DNA of 64,000 nucleotides from positions 23,867,001-23,931,000 of the forward strand of contig CM073321.1 in NCBI GenBank assembly GCA_037043015.1. The letters are read 5' to 3'. The notes below the pieces were generated by a model. The model was not told the origin of the DNA. It saw nothing but the letters and a program-made list of their open reading frames with translations, and did not search any database. Both the position numbers and the translations under genes were made by a program. How positions within the stretch are numbered: position 1 is the first letter of the stretch; every line of letters starts with the position of its first letter. This stretch comes from Bryum argenteum (taxonomy: Eukaryota; Streptophyta; Bryopsida; Bryales; Bryaceae). This document shows, one piece after another, positions 35,277-45,897 of this stretch.

Positions 35277-36600
35277 CTAATATGTTGCATGGTCTAGGAT
35301 TCCTCCCTCCAGAATTTTCTTCACCTTGTTGAAACTAAGAGTGGCCGCGTGGATGAAGAGGTTAGTATCCGCATCGAATTTGCAAACAAATACCGTGATG
35401 AAGTATAGGTGCTTGCACGGTCGATATAGATCTCTCCATTCTAGCGCTGAAATTGTTTTCTTGAATGTTGGGCATGAGCAATCCGGAAATTTACTGATTG
35501 GAAATATATAAACTGCATCCGTATCCAACTCCAAGTCTACAATTCACCCAAAACCAAGCAGCGGATCATGGTCAGCTTGATAATTCTGGCTTGCATTGAG
35601 TTGGCAGACTCAATATTCTTCGAATAGATTTTTTCTTAAATTTTAAAAATTTAAATAATTGTTAATGTAAAAATTCAAAAAAGTAGAATTTTCTCTAGTA
35701 AAAAAGTAAATATGTTTACGGATTTACTAGACATAAAAGCTACACTGACTGCGGACTCACCAGTTCCATGAAGCCACCCCACTGCCTGTATCCGAAGTGC
35801 CAGAACGCAAGCAAGTGTTTGAGTTGACCTAATCCAACTTTAGAGGTGGCCTGCGCCGACGCCCACCACGCTCGGATTGCCCAGTATCTTGTCTCCGCCT
35901 CAGCCATACTGCGTGCATCTTTCTAATGCTTATAAAGATGTCGATGTTGATCCTGCAGCTCGTGCACGATGTATTGTTTGGTGTGTTTCTCTAGGGATTG
36001 CGTCGAATGAAAGTAGCAAGTCCGCTCGCGGCCTTCCATGGGATTTTTAGGGTTTCCAGAGCCGTAAATAATCTGCACAACGTTCCAGTTGGCTTGCGCA
36101 CTGTTGGCCATGAACCCTTGAAACTGCGGCGCTTCCACTCATTTCTTGCTCATGACGTGATTGAGGTTCTTCCAGAAGACAATTTGAGCTTCTCCGTCTT
36201 CAGACTAAAAATCACAGCATGCAATAGTCAGAGTGCGTCAGATTTTTGAGTCATAAACGTGGCACGCCATGTTGGTCTAGTTCTTGACACGCTTGACGTG
36301 ATCGAACATCATCCATGCGTGGGACAGGTCGTCTCGGGGCTAAATACGGCGAACAAGGTCAACACCGCTTCCGAGGCCGACCACGGACATCTTGAAAATG
36401 AAAAATTTGTCACTTTCATCTCCTTGGCCCGAGAACTGGTTACGTTGAATGTAAGCCTAGTTGCTGACGCCTCGAAGTTTGGTGATCCCATCAAGAACAC
36501 TGTATCTACGCAAGTGCTTAAAAGTGCTAATACGATTCCTGACGCTCAGAGAGTTCAGCTCCTTACACTGATCGAAGATAGGTTCTAGCTCTTGGAGGGT
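35277..36600 (-). pseudogene. MULE-type transposase remnant with SWIM zinc finger
   Basis: The minus strand carries ordered pieces of one protein. They are ACCDFQSED-like and EAQIVFWKNLNHVMSKK, then APQFQGFMANSAQANWNVVQIIYGSG (ORF 35923-36138), TQSLEKHTKQYI and QDQHRHLYKH. After one stop come EAETRYWAIRAWWASA and FWHFGYRQWGGFMEL, up to a good GTGAGT donor near 35763. Past a putative intron, 35277-35534 encodes a SWIM finger (CSCPTF ... PCKHLYFI). This order is that of Mutator-like transposases with a C-terminal SWIM finger. Stops at four or more places mean it is dead. It is not an LTR element, and no terminal repeats were found. Confidence 0.7.
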
Positions 36601-37030
36601 GAGCTTGGAGGTTACAGAGTCACCTTCTTCACGGAGAAGTAAGTTTCCGAGTAAGTCTTTTGCTTGCCTACATGACTATTTTGGACGTGGTAGCTTGTGG
36701 GTTAAGTTCTACGTGCTCCTCTATTAAGTCATCAATTATTTTACGTGCACATTTGTAGTCTTTGACCTTGACAGACTATTCGTGGGTACCAATATGCACA
36801 CTCGCTCGCTCTTGACTCTCCTCTCCGAATACGTAAAATATTTTAGAAGGGCATAGAGCAACACACACGGGAGGTTGTTTGTACATCTTACAGACTAGTG
36901 TTGAAGATGGAGGAGGCGAGTGGCCGAAAGAGAAGTTGTCCTTCATAAAGCCCTCGAACTCCACCTCATTCACTAGTGCTCTGCGGTCAGATCGGGGGGG
37001 GTGAGCGTCTCGACCCCTGGCTTGACCAGT
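36601..37030. other. Flank of element A, no gene recognised
   Basis: A minus-strand frame runs from here into the LTR, but it is a chance read-through. The last five bases, CCAGT (37026-37030), are the left target duplication of element A. Confidence 0.5.
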
Positions 37031-38520
37031 TGTCACATCCCTTTCCAAAGGATGCTCGAACACCGTGGTGAGCCGAGAGGACCCCGGGAGTGACGCCCCG
37101 GGCTTGGCAAGAGACAAGGTGAAGTGACCAAGGGGAGTCCCGAGCAAACAGCACGCAATGGCGTCGTGCTCGGGACGAACTTGGTGGCGTGTCTTACATG
37201 GTTGGAAACCTTGTTTTAGCACGCATCCATGGGTCCAAAGAACGCGCGATTTGGAGTTGTGAGTCATGAGATATGACTCTCCAAAGTTGGAGCGCGTTCC
37301 GGGACACTCCGGGACTCGGGAGTGTTGCCTTTCGGGACTCAAAATGTCGTCCTTCATGGATGGCGGCATGTTGCATGTCATTGGAAAGCTCTGGACAAGA
37401 GCTTTCCAAAATGCTAAGGCTCGTGAGGAGCAAAGCAATGCTTTGGGAGATATGGCTCTCCAAAGCATCGGGACTTCGGGACCCGGGACTGCTGCCTCCC
37501 GGGACTCCCGAATGTTCAGAGGAGCATAGCTCCCACATGGAAGCTCCGATTGGGACAAGTGAGGAGTCTATCGACATCTACTCGAAGAGTAGATGTCGAA
37601 AATGGGCTCGCACGTCCCATTTGGATAACTGAGCTGCAAGTTAGCCCGAGAAGAAGATACGGCCCGTTTTTGAGACTAAGGCAAAAACGGGTGGTCTTCC
37701 AAAACAAAAGTGTGTCACGGAAGGCCCCTCAACACAAGAGGGGGGGGCCTACCGAAGACTCCAGAGAGTACTATGAGGAGGGGTGGTCTCCTCCTCACTT
37801 GCACACATGGTGCCTTGAGGCCAGGGGGTGGCTCTAAGGGGGTGAGGCTTGGGATGGGGCCTCACTCCCGCACCTTGTGGAAAATGGGGAGTGCTTTGGA
37901 GCCTCTCTAAACATGGGGTTGGGAAGTGTCCCTCTCCAAATTAGTCCCCGTGATAAGTAGTGCCGGTTCCCGGGAGTGACCGGGAATGGCTCAAGAAGGT
38001 GAGGCATGGAAAGGAAGCCTCACTTCTACATCTTGGGCATTGTGGGATGCTCTTGAGCATCCCGCAACATTGGGTTGGAAAGAGTCCCGCTCCAAACTAG
38101 TCCCCGGGAAAACTAGTGCCGGATTCCGGGAGGATTTCCGGCAAAGTCCCGAATGAGGTGAGAAACAAGAGTGGAAGGGGACTAGTGGGAAGTTGGACAA
38201 TGGATAAGGGCGGTTAGCTCCGGGGGTGATTAGTAGCACCCTTGGGAGCTTGAACATGTGTGGAAGGCCGCCCCGTGCCACCAAGTGGCATGCCCATGTG
38301 TTTTGTGGGAGTTCCGGTTTATGAGTACCGGATAATGAGTTATGGAGTCAAGGTGGGTTGGACACCTTGACTTAGAATGGTGCTAACATTGTGTGTGTGG
38401 GGCACATGCAAGTGTTAGCAAAGTTGTGGCCGGTTGCTACCAACTAAGTGAGCCCGGGATTCCGCTACCAAGTAAGGCTCACTAAGAAAAAAATGTGTTG
38501 GAGTAATTAGGGTCGCGACA
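37031..38520 (+). repeat. 5' LTR of element A
   Basis: Begins TGTCACATCC and ends GGGTCGCGACA. A perfect 13-bp stem with a 3-base loop lies at 37571-37599 (tcgacatctactc / gagtagatgtcga). Many short inverted words (gggactcccg, agcattttgg) suggest folding, but no coding. Confidence 0.95.
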
Positions 38521-38522
38521 CT

Positions 38523-38534
38523 TGGTATCAGAGC
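38523..38534 (+). other. Primer-binding site of element A
   Basis: TGGTATCAGAGC, two bases after the LTR; initiator-Met tRNA type. Confidence 0.92.
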
Positions 38535-38542
38535 AGGCTACG

Positions 38543-39657
38543 CAATGGGATCCAATCAAGAGTAGGATGGCACCAGAGGCCGGAAGCTCGCGATGTGGCC
38601 CGAAGACACGTAGTCAAGCCTTTGAGGCCGGGGTTGCCCCTCATGAGGAGTCTTCTTTAGGTCCATCGAATGTGCGGATGGAAATAAAAGAGGAGCAAGG
38701 GGAACCAAGAGAAGTTGCTAGTGGTGAGGAGGTCACTCACCATGAGGAGAAAGAAAATCCTCTAAGTCCCGTTCCCCGGGAAGCACGGCCACAAGCGGAA
38801 GGCACGAGATGAATGGTTCAATGAGCTTGTCAAAACTCTTCAAGTCTTGGAAGAAGAGATTAAGGAGCTCAAGGGAAGGGCATCATGCCCTTCTTCCCGC
38901 AAGTTGTGCAAGACCAACTTGCCCTCTTCCTTCACGGGATTGGGCAAGGTAAACAAGGTCAAGGACTTCATTGTGGAACTTGAGCTCAACTTTGAGGCCC
39001 AAAGAGCTCGTGAAGAGGACAAGATCAACATTTCCGTGACCTTCTTGAAAGAGCATGCTCTTTTGTGGTGGACTTGTTACCGGGATGAGAACGCGCGGTG
39101 GTGGTGGAGCAACTTGACTTGGACCGGTTTCAAGGGGATCCTAAGTGATCGCTTCACCCCGGAGTACCAAGAGATTCGGGATGGCATGGCCTTGTGCAAT
39201 TGAAGCAAACGGGCACTTTGTTGATGCCTATGTGAAGGATTTCAATGCACATTTGAATGTGCTTCCGAAGTTAGTTGAATTGGCCAAATAGGTCATTTTC
39301 TTCAATGGACTCTAAGGTTGGGTGGAGCGGGCATTATTCAAGATGGCGAGATTGCCGGAGACTTGTGCCGAATTGGTCAAGTTGGCAAAAAGGATTGGTG
39401 ATGATGAAGGTCACCAAAAGGCCTCTAAAGAGGAGGCCTCAACCAGAAAGCAAGGCAAATTACTATCCAAGAGCCAACATAAGAAAAATGGTTGGGAAAA
39501 GCTTTAGGGTGGTGAGAGTAGGCCTTCCAAGGATGGGAAGGACAAGTTTGCCAAGGACAAGCCCAAAGTGGGGACAAGTCCATAATAAAAAGAGACAAGT
39601 TACATTACTTGTTTGAATTGTGGTGAAGAGGGCCACATGGCAATGCATTGCTCCTAA
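38543..39657 (+). pseudogene. Gag with CCHC knuckle of element A, frameshifted
   Basis: The first frame (about 38522-38812) gives the acidic N-terminal part (RCGPKTRSQAFEAGVAPHEE). A shift near 38790-38812 moves to the frame 38847-39203 with EEEIKELKGRASCPSSRKL and the gag domain (FIVELELNFEAQ, ALLWWTCYRDE). A further shift occurs near 39195. The knuckle CLNCGEEGHMAMHC (39610-39651) is intact and followed by a stop at 39655-39657. The order equals copies H2 and B. Confidence 0.85.
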
Positions 39658-39745
39658 CCAAAGGGGCAACCGACTCCTTCATAAGTCCCGAAGCATCGAA
39701 GAGGATGGACTTGCATTTGAGTAAGCAAGCTCATCCAAGTGAGGT

Positions 39746-40593
39746 TTGCAAAGAGGCAAGCCTCACCAAACGTTCCTTGTAGCAACGGAAGTAGAAGTGA
39801 AGTGCCAAAACTTCACCTTTGTGGAAAACTTCAAGGTTTGTGAATTGGATGGGGTTGGTCTCATCTTATGTAAGACTTCCTTTGATACCTTTGGGGTAAA
39901 GATAATGAGGTGGCCATTGAGAGTGGTTGCCAACCTCGAAGGCAGGAAGATTGAGTTAGAGTTCACCAAGGCTCTCAACGTGTTAGGGAGTAGGATCAAC
40001 TTGGTGAACTTGGAGGAGTTAGAAGAAAACCGGTTCTAGATGATGCTAAGGACCGATTTGGGACTTGAAGGGAACAAGCCCATTTCTAACTCCACACCTC
40101 CTAAGTGGATTTGGGAGGTCATCTAAGGCTTTGGTGATGCCTTTTGGGGTTGTGCAACGCCCCATCAATGTTCACAACCCTCATGAATACGGTATCCATC
40201 AAGAGATGGATGGGCTTGTCATTGTTACATTCATGACATATTGGTGATCTCCAAAACGACGGAAGTGCATGCATAGCACCTTGCAATTGTGCTCAAAAAC
40301 TTAGGGACAATAAGTTACATGCTAATGGGGAGAAGAGTGAGTTGGCTTGCTAGAGATGGAGATCTTGGGACACATTATGACGGGGCAAAGTGTCAAAGCG
40401 GAGGACAAGAAGGTGAAAGCAATCAAGAAGGGGAGCCAACCCACTTCTCAAAGGGAAGTGAAGTCATTGCTTGGGTTGGCCTATTATTATGGGAGGTTCA
40501 TAAAGGACTTCTCCAAGATTGTTAAGCCCATGTCCGGTTTGCTTAAGAAAAACTTGGCCTTGGATGGGACCGATTCATGTGTGCAAGCATTTG

Positions 40594-40631
<38 letters not shown>

Positions 40632-40838
40632 AAGAAGAAGCACTCCTCCCCGCCGGTATTGAAGTTCCCGGAGTTTGATAAGCCTTTTGAGGTGCACACC
40701 GATGCAAGAGACTTTGCCATCGGGGGAGTATTCATGCAAGAAGGAAGGCCAATTGCATTTGAGAGCAAGAAATTTGATGGCACTCAAATCAATTGGCCAA
40801 CGATGAAAAGGAGATGGTTGCCATGGTGCATTGTTTGA
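39746..40838 (+). pseudogene. Protease-like, shortened reverse transcriptase and RNase H of element A
   Basis: 39746-40039 is the protease-like frame (GVGLILCKTSFDTFGVKI), closed by a stop. Reverse transcriptase then begins at the MPFG region, with fingers missing, and carries codons for YIHD instead of YIDD near 40226-40240, in a frameshifted context. Frame 40347-40838 gives the connection (KAIKKGSQPTSQREVKSLLGLAYYYGRFI...) and the RNase H start (FEVHTDARDFAIGGVFMQEGRPIAFESK). A 35-base poly(A) lies inside this frame (40594-40628). Confidence 0.85.
40594..40628 (+). repeat. 35-base A homopolymer inside pol of element A
   Basis: Thirty-five consecutive A between gcatttg and ctcaagaagaag. The corresponding site of element B reads gaaaaacaaactcaaggag, so a short A-rich codon run has expanded here and encodes poly-lysine. 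Confidence 0.9.
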
Positions 40839-41003
40839 AGACATGGCAACATTACCTTGGTCTCTATGAGATCAAGGTATTCACCAATAATGTTTCATTG
40901 AAGTACTTTGAAACATAAGCCAAAGTTACACCCAAGCAATTGAGGTGGCATGTTACCTTAATGCTTATAAATGTGGAGTTGATTCACAAGTCGGGCCGAG
41001 TGA

Positions 41004-42371
41004 ATGGGCACCGGATGCACTAGGTTGGAAGGTGAACATAAGTCAAATACCACGCAAGTCTTGAGAGTGATGTATGCGGGAGAAGGTGATTTAGCAAAAG
41101 GGATAAGGGAGGCGTATTCAAAAGACCCCGAGGCTCAAAAGTTCTTAAGTGAACTTAGGTGTGGCATGAAGCCCAAAGGTATCCGGCTTCATCAATCTAT
41201 GATCAAGTTAAAGCAAAATAGGGTGTGTGTTCCAAAGGGCATGTGGAGGTTGAGTGTGCTCAAGGAGGAGCATGACAACCGCTTGGCCGGGCATAGGGGG
41301 GAGAAGTCCACCATATGTTTGGTTCCAAAAAGGTTCTATTGGCCCGAAATGAAGGAACACATTGCCCATTATGTGAAGACTTGTATCACTTGAATATCAA
41401 GCCAACCGGGCGCCATATCAAAAGCACGTGGGTTTGTTACGGCCTTTGCCTATCCGGGATGGTCCATGGGAGTGTGTCTCCATGGATTTTATTACAAGCC
41501 TTCCGGAGTCACGAGGAAGTGACGCCATCTTTGTGGTGGTGGATAGCTTTTGTAAGTTGGCAAGGATGGAGCCAACAAAAGGAATGGTGACCGCTTTTGA
41601 CAAGGTGGTGCTCCTTTTTCAGTGTTTGGTGCCGGCACAATGGGTTGTCAAGACCAAAGTGATCAAAGTGATTATTTGGGTTTGGCGGTTGGTAGCCATA
41701 ATGCATTGAGGCATGGTGCTATGAGTCAATCGCCGCCCTAGGTGGCTTATGTGTGAAGCCACTTATGCCTAACAACCTAGCTTTTGAATGGATTGCAATC
41801 GGAGATGGAACAAAGCCAAGGTGCAAAAGACTTGGTAGCCATGAGATAGCAACTTATTGAAAAGGACCAAGAAAACCTAGACAAGGCCCGAAGAGATATG
41901 TGAAACAAGTTAACAAAGGGCGGCGCCATGAGGAGTATGAGGAGGGCTAAAAGGTGTAGAAGAATGTGAAAAATCTCACCTTACCGGATGGCTTGACTCC
42001 CATATCTATGGCAAAGTATGTGAGTCCATTTGTCATTGCAAAACGGTTGTTTGAGGATGTGTATAAGTTGGACTTACCACGGGAGACCATGATTCATCCC
42101 ACCTTCCATGTGTCATTACTCAAACCATATCACAAAGATAAGGTGAGGCCGAAACGCAAGCAAGTGTTGCGGCCTCCACCCGAACTACTTGGTGATCACT
42201 TGGATGAATTGCCGGATCACCAAGAAAAAGGGCAAAGAATACTTGGTGAAGAGGCGGGGGTACCATGAGAAGGAAGCAACATGGGTTGAGGCCAAGTCCA
42301 TGGCCAATGTAAAGGAGATGGTGGAAAGGTATAAAAGCCAACGGAGATCCAAGACACCGAGAAAGCATTGA
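41004..42371 (+). pseudogene. Integrase with deleted core and chromodomain of element A
   Basis: The zinc module (GHRGEKSTICLVPKRFYWP ... YVKTCIT, 41004-41393) is open. The core starts (SMDFITSLPESRGSDAIFVVVD) but at about 41640-41665 it jumps from the GLP/KTK region to SD-YLGLAVGSHNA. The second catalytic Asp and the Glu are thus deleted exactly as in element B. The linker (LPDGLTPISMAKYVSPFVIAKRLFEDVYKLDLP) and chromodomain (KKKGKEYLVKRRGYHEKEATWVEAK, 42219-42371) follow; the conserved Trp of VKWRGY is Arg. Confidence 0.85.
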
Positions 42372-43233
42372 TGAGGACATCAACCTTTGAAGTGGGGGTG
42401 AATCACCACACTTGTGTACACTTGGCCTAAGTTTTGTCTAGCATTTGGTGCAAATGGTGCAAATGACACATGTTGTAATACTTGGTTGACAATTAAGTTG
42501 CTGGCAAGTTCCTTCATTGCATGTTGGAAGTGAGATGAGTCCTAATCTCATTTTGGATTGCTAGGTTGGTTAGAAGAGGTTGAAGGATACGCGAAGCCAA
42601 TACTTGGAATGCTGCAAAACAGGGACCTTGGCTTGGGAGTTGTGAGTGGGTGAACCCCCACGACTCTTAAGCTTAGGACTTGCTCGGGCGGGAGCAAGGT
42701 AGTGGCACGGGCTCATAAAAGTGCCCTTTGCGGGTTGACCATCGTCAACGCATGGTTTGATCACCCATGTCTCGGTAGAGTGAAGCAAAGGCTAGGTCGG
42801 GCGGGACTTAGCATTACCCCTAGGCGAGCAAAGTTCACCACTTGAGAGCCTAAGTGTTTGAAAAGAGGGCTTGGTGTTGCGACCAAGAAAGTGTTGGTTA
42901 GCCTTGAATTCAATCCTAAGTCATGTGAGTATGATGGGCTAGTTGAGCCTAACTTGGGGCCATTGGGGGCATTCCAAGTGAGTCTCAAAGTGGATAGGTC
43001 TAGTTTATGTGGGTCCTTCCAAGGAAAGTCCTTGGGTAGAAAGGACCTTAGACCTATCGGGTGCCACCTTTGAGACTTAGCCATTTTTCGAGTAATAGGA
43101 TGCTTGGAGCATTGCGGGGCTAGCTACCCTGGAACGCAGTGCAAGTGCCAAGGAGGCGGCTACCTCAAGAACTTGGTACTGCCGACAAGAGAGATTGTCG
43201 ATGAGGGCATCGACGCTGTTTGGTGGGGGTGAG

Positions 43234-44723
43234 TGTCACATCCCTTTCCAAAGGATGCTCGAACACCGTGGTGAGCCGAGAGGACCCCGGGAGTGACGCC
43301 CCGGGCTTGGCAAGAGACAAGGTGAAGTGACCAAGGGGAGTCCCGAGCAAACAGCACGCAATGGCGTCGTGCTCGGGACGAACTTGGTGGCGTGTCTTAC
43401 ATGGTTGGAAACCTTGTTTTAGCACGCATCCATGGGTCCAAAGAACGCGCGATTTGGAGTTGTGAGTCATGAGATATGACTCTCCAAAGTTGAGCGCGTT
43501 CCGGGACACTCCGGGACTCGGGAGTGTTGCCTTTCGGGACTCAAAATGTCGTCCTTCATGGATGGCGGCATGTTGCATGTCATTGGAAAGCTCTGGACAA
43601 GAGCTTTCCAAAATGCTAAGGCTCGTGAGGAGCAAAGCAATGCTTTGGGAGATATGGCTCTCCAAAGCATCGGGACTTCGGGACTCCGGGACTGCTGCCT
43701 CCCGGGACTCCCGAATGTTCAGAGGAGCATAGCTCCCACATGGAAGCTCCGATTGGGACAAGTGAGGAGTCTATCGACATCTACTCGAAGAGTAGATGTC
43801 GAAAATGGGCTCGCACGTCCCATTTGGATAACTGAGCTGCAAGTTAGCCCGAGAAGAAGATACGGCCCGTTTTTGAGACTAAGGCAAAAACGGGTGGTCT
43901 TCCAAAACAAAAGTGTGTCACGGAAGGCCCCTCAACACAAGAGGGGGGGGGGGCCTACCGAAGACTCCAGAGAGTACTATGAGGAGGGGTGGTCTCCCTC
44001 CTCACTTGCACATGGTGCCTTGAGGAGCCGGGGTGGCTCTAAGGGGTGAGGCTTGGGATGGGGCCTCACTCCCGCACCTTGTGGAAAATGGGGAGTGCTT
44101 TGGAGCCTCTCTAAACATGGGGTTGGGAAGTGTCCCTCTCCAAATTAGTCCCCGTGATAAGTAGTGCCGGTTCCCGGGAGTGACCGGGAATGGCTCAAGA
44201 AGGTGAGGCATGGAAAGGAAGCCTCACTTCTACATCTTGGGCATTGTGGGATGCTCTTGAGCATCCCGCAACATTGGGTTGGAAAGAGTCCCGCTCCAAA
44301 CTAGTCCCCGGGAAAACTAGTGCCGGATTCCGGGAGGATTTCCGGCAAAGTCCCGAATGAGGTGAGAAACAAGAGTGGAAGGGGACTAGTGGGAAGTTGG
44401 ACAATGGATAAGGGCGGTTAGCTCCGGGGGTGATTAGTAGCACCCTTGGGAGCTTGAACATGTGTGGAAGGCCGCCCCGTGCCACCAAGTGGCATGCCCA
44501 TGTGTTTTGTGGGAGTTCCGGTTTATGAGTACCGGATAATGAGTTATGGAGTCAAGGTGGGTTGGACACCTTGACTTAGAATGGTGCTAACATTGTGTGT
44601 GTGGGGCACATGCAAGTGTTAGCAAAGTTGTGGCCGGTTGCTACCAACTAAGTGAGCCGGGATTCCGCTACCAAGTAAGGCTCACTAAGAAAAAAATGTG
44701 TTGGAGTAATTAGGGTCGCGACA
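43234..44723 (+). repeat. 3' LTR of element A
   Basis: Partner of 37031-38520 with equal length and the stem-loop at 43774-43802. It is followed directly by the second CCAGT. Confidence 0.95.
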
Positions 44724-44728
44724 CCAGT

Positions 44729-45185
44729 GACCCTAATCCGACCTCATCGACAAAATAGAGTCACTCCAGGCCAATCTTACTTCTGAGAGGGGTATTTTGA
44801 CTGAGGGTTGCTCCCAGTTGCCTGAATTCAGGCACTGCTTGGCGGCCGTAGAGAAAAAGTAGTTAGCACATATAGAATTAGGTTTCGGCTGTAGTTGCAA
44901 TGATGAGTACAATAATGTATTCAAAGATAAAAACGCGGTCTTTAAAACAGATATTGATTAGGGTTTTGGTTTTTGCAACCAAATCTGGAGGCAATGATAG
45001 AACGTCGAGGAGAAGTGATGACGCTTCAGACCGGAGACGAGTTTGAGGAAGCCGACTTAGAGAGAGTAAGCTCAGGTTCTTTCAACCTCTCAAAGATTGG
45101 CTTCATAAAATTGCAAGGAAATGTAAACACTTTAGTTCCAAGATCAAAAGCGCATATGGAGGAGGGCTTCACCATGAGACAAAAC
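44729..45185. other. Flank between element A and the giant hAT-type element
   Basis: No recognised gene. A 99-codon frame at 44973-45272 (EAMIERRGEVMTLQTGDEFEEAD...) runs into the hAT terminus and has no known motif. It may be a piece of an older gene or element. Confidence 0.35.
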
Positions 45186-45196
45186 CAGGGATGTCA
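45186..45196 (+). repeat. Left terminal inverted repeat of the giant hAT element
   Basis: CAGGGATGTCA, the exact reverse complement of 62332-62342. Confidence 0.7.
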
Positions 45197-45220
45197 ATCT
45201 GGACGTCTTTTGGGTTTTTT

Positions 45221-45266
45221 TGGTCGGACGGACGTCCGTCCAGGACCGTCCGGACGTCCGTCCGGG
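45221..45266. repeat. Subterminal GGACGTCC palindromes, left end
   Basis: Overlapping self-complementary words cggacggacgtccgtcc and ccggacgtccgtccgg. The right end has ccggacgtccgg at 62314-62325. Transposase-binding sites of hAT elements are often short repeated subterminal motifs; that role here is an inference. Confidence 0.55.
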
Positions 45267-45385
45267 GGGTAAATCGGAATTACTATGCATGTAGTAAATT
45301 TTTTAACCGTCAGATCGTATTGGAGGTCGCATCGTAGCCGTTCAAATAGTGTTGTGAGTGTAGGTGGTTACCATTGCATTGTAAA

Positions 45386-45712
45386 AGGCGGCCCAGGACC
45401 GTCCGATTGGCCACGGCCGACCGACCGGTCGACGGCGTCGGATCGGTCGCAGCCGACGGATCGGTCGCTTGATCGGCCGCAGGCCGTCCGATTGGCCACG
45501 ATTTCGGTCGGCCGTCGGATGGGGCGCGGTCGGCGTCGGTCTTCCGATCGATCGCGACCGGCCGGTCGGCGCCGGCCGTCCGATCGGTCGGTCGATCGGT
45601 CGGGTCGGCCGCTGCTGATCGGTCGGGTTGGTCGGGCCGGTCGGCACCAGCCGTCGAATTGGTCGGGCCGGTCGGCCATCGGCCGTCCGATCTAGGTCGC
45701 CGGTCGGCCATG
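45386..45712 (+). repeat. GGTCGG/GGCCG-rich array upstream of the kinase-like gene
   Basis: Irregular tandem words such as cggtcggccg, gatcggtcg and ccgtccgat for about 330 bp, extremely GC- and CpG-rich against AT-rich surroundings. Arg/Pro/Asp-rich open frames on both strands are by-products of the repeat. Confidence 0.75.
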
Positions 45713-45723
45713 CGACTGCGGCC

Positions 45724-45730
45724 TATATAA
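45724..45730 (+). promoter_or_regulatory. TATA box of the kinase-like gene
   Basis: TATATAA, a dozen bases after the GC array and about 175 bp before the first ATG at 45898. Confidence 0.6.
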
Positions 45731-45897
45731 GTCCGACCGGTCCTCCACTCTCCTCACTTCTTTCCTTCCTTTTCAGGGTGCGGAGAGGTAGTAGGTTGGA
45801 AATTTTTTTAATTTTCATCCACTGGCTCCTTATCCTAGGGAGGAAAGAAGTCTATCCGTTTGTAAGTGGGAAATTTTGCTTTTTTTTCTTCAAAAAG

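Larger units (their letters stand above)
37031..44723 (+). mobile_element. Complete chromovirus-derived retrotransposon, defective (element A)
   Basis: 7693 bp with two LTRs of exactly 1490 bp (37031-38520 and 43234-44723) and a perfect target duplication CCAGT (37026-37030, 44724-44728). A primer-binding site lies at 38523-38534 and a purine-rich tract just before 43234. The LTRs differ at only a handful of sites, for example a G-run length near 37740/43945 and a 2-bp gap near 37482, so insertion is recent. The interior keeps gag, protease, reverse transcriptase, RNase H, integrase and chromodomain in order, but with frameshifts and shared deletions. Confidence 0.96.

Noticed and set aside
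36776..37558. A 260-codon minus-strand frame
   Set aside because: It starts inside the element A LTR, crosses the insertion border at 37031 and runs into unrelated flank; it is a chance read-through of a repeated LTR frame.
45310..45711. Arg/Pro/Asp-rich open frames on both strands across the GC-rich array
   Set aside because: They arise in several frames at once from the GGTCGG/GGCCG repeat, which lacks stop codons by composition. The same happens at 49419-49863 and 54480-54883.
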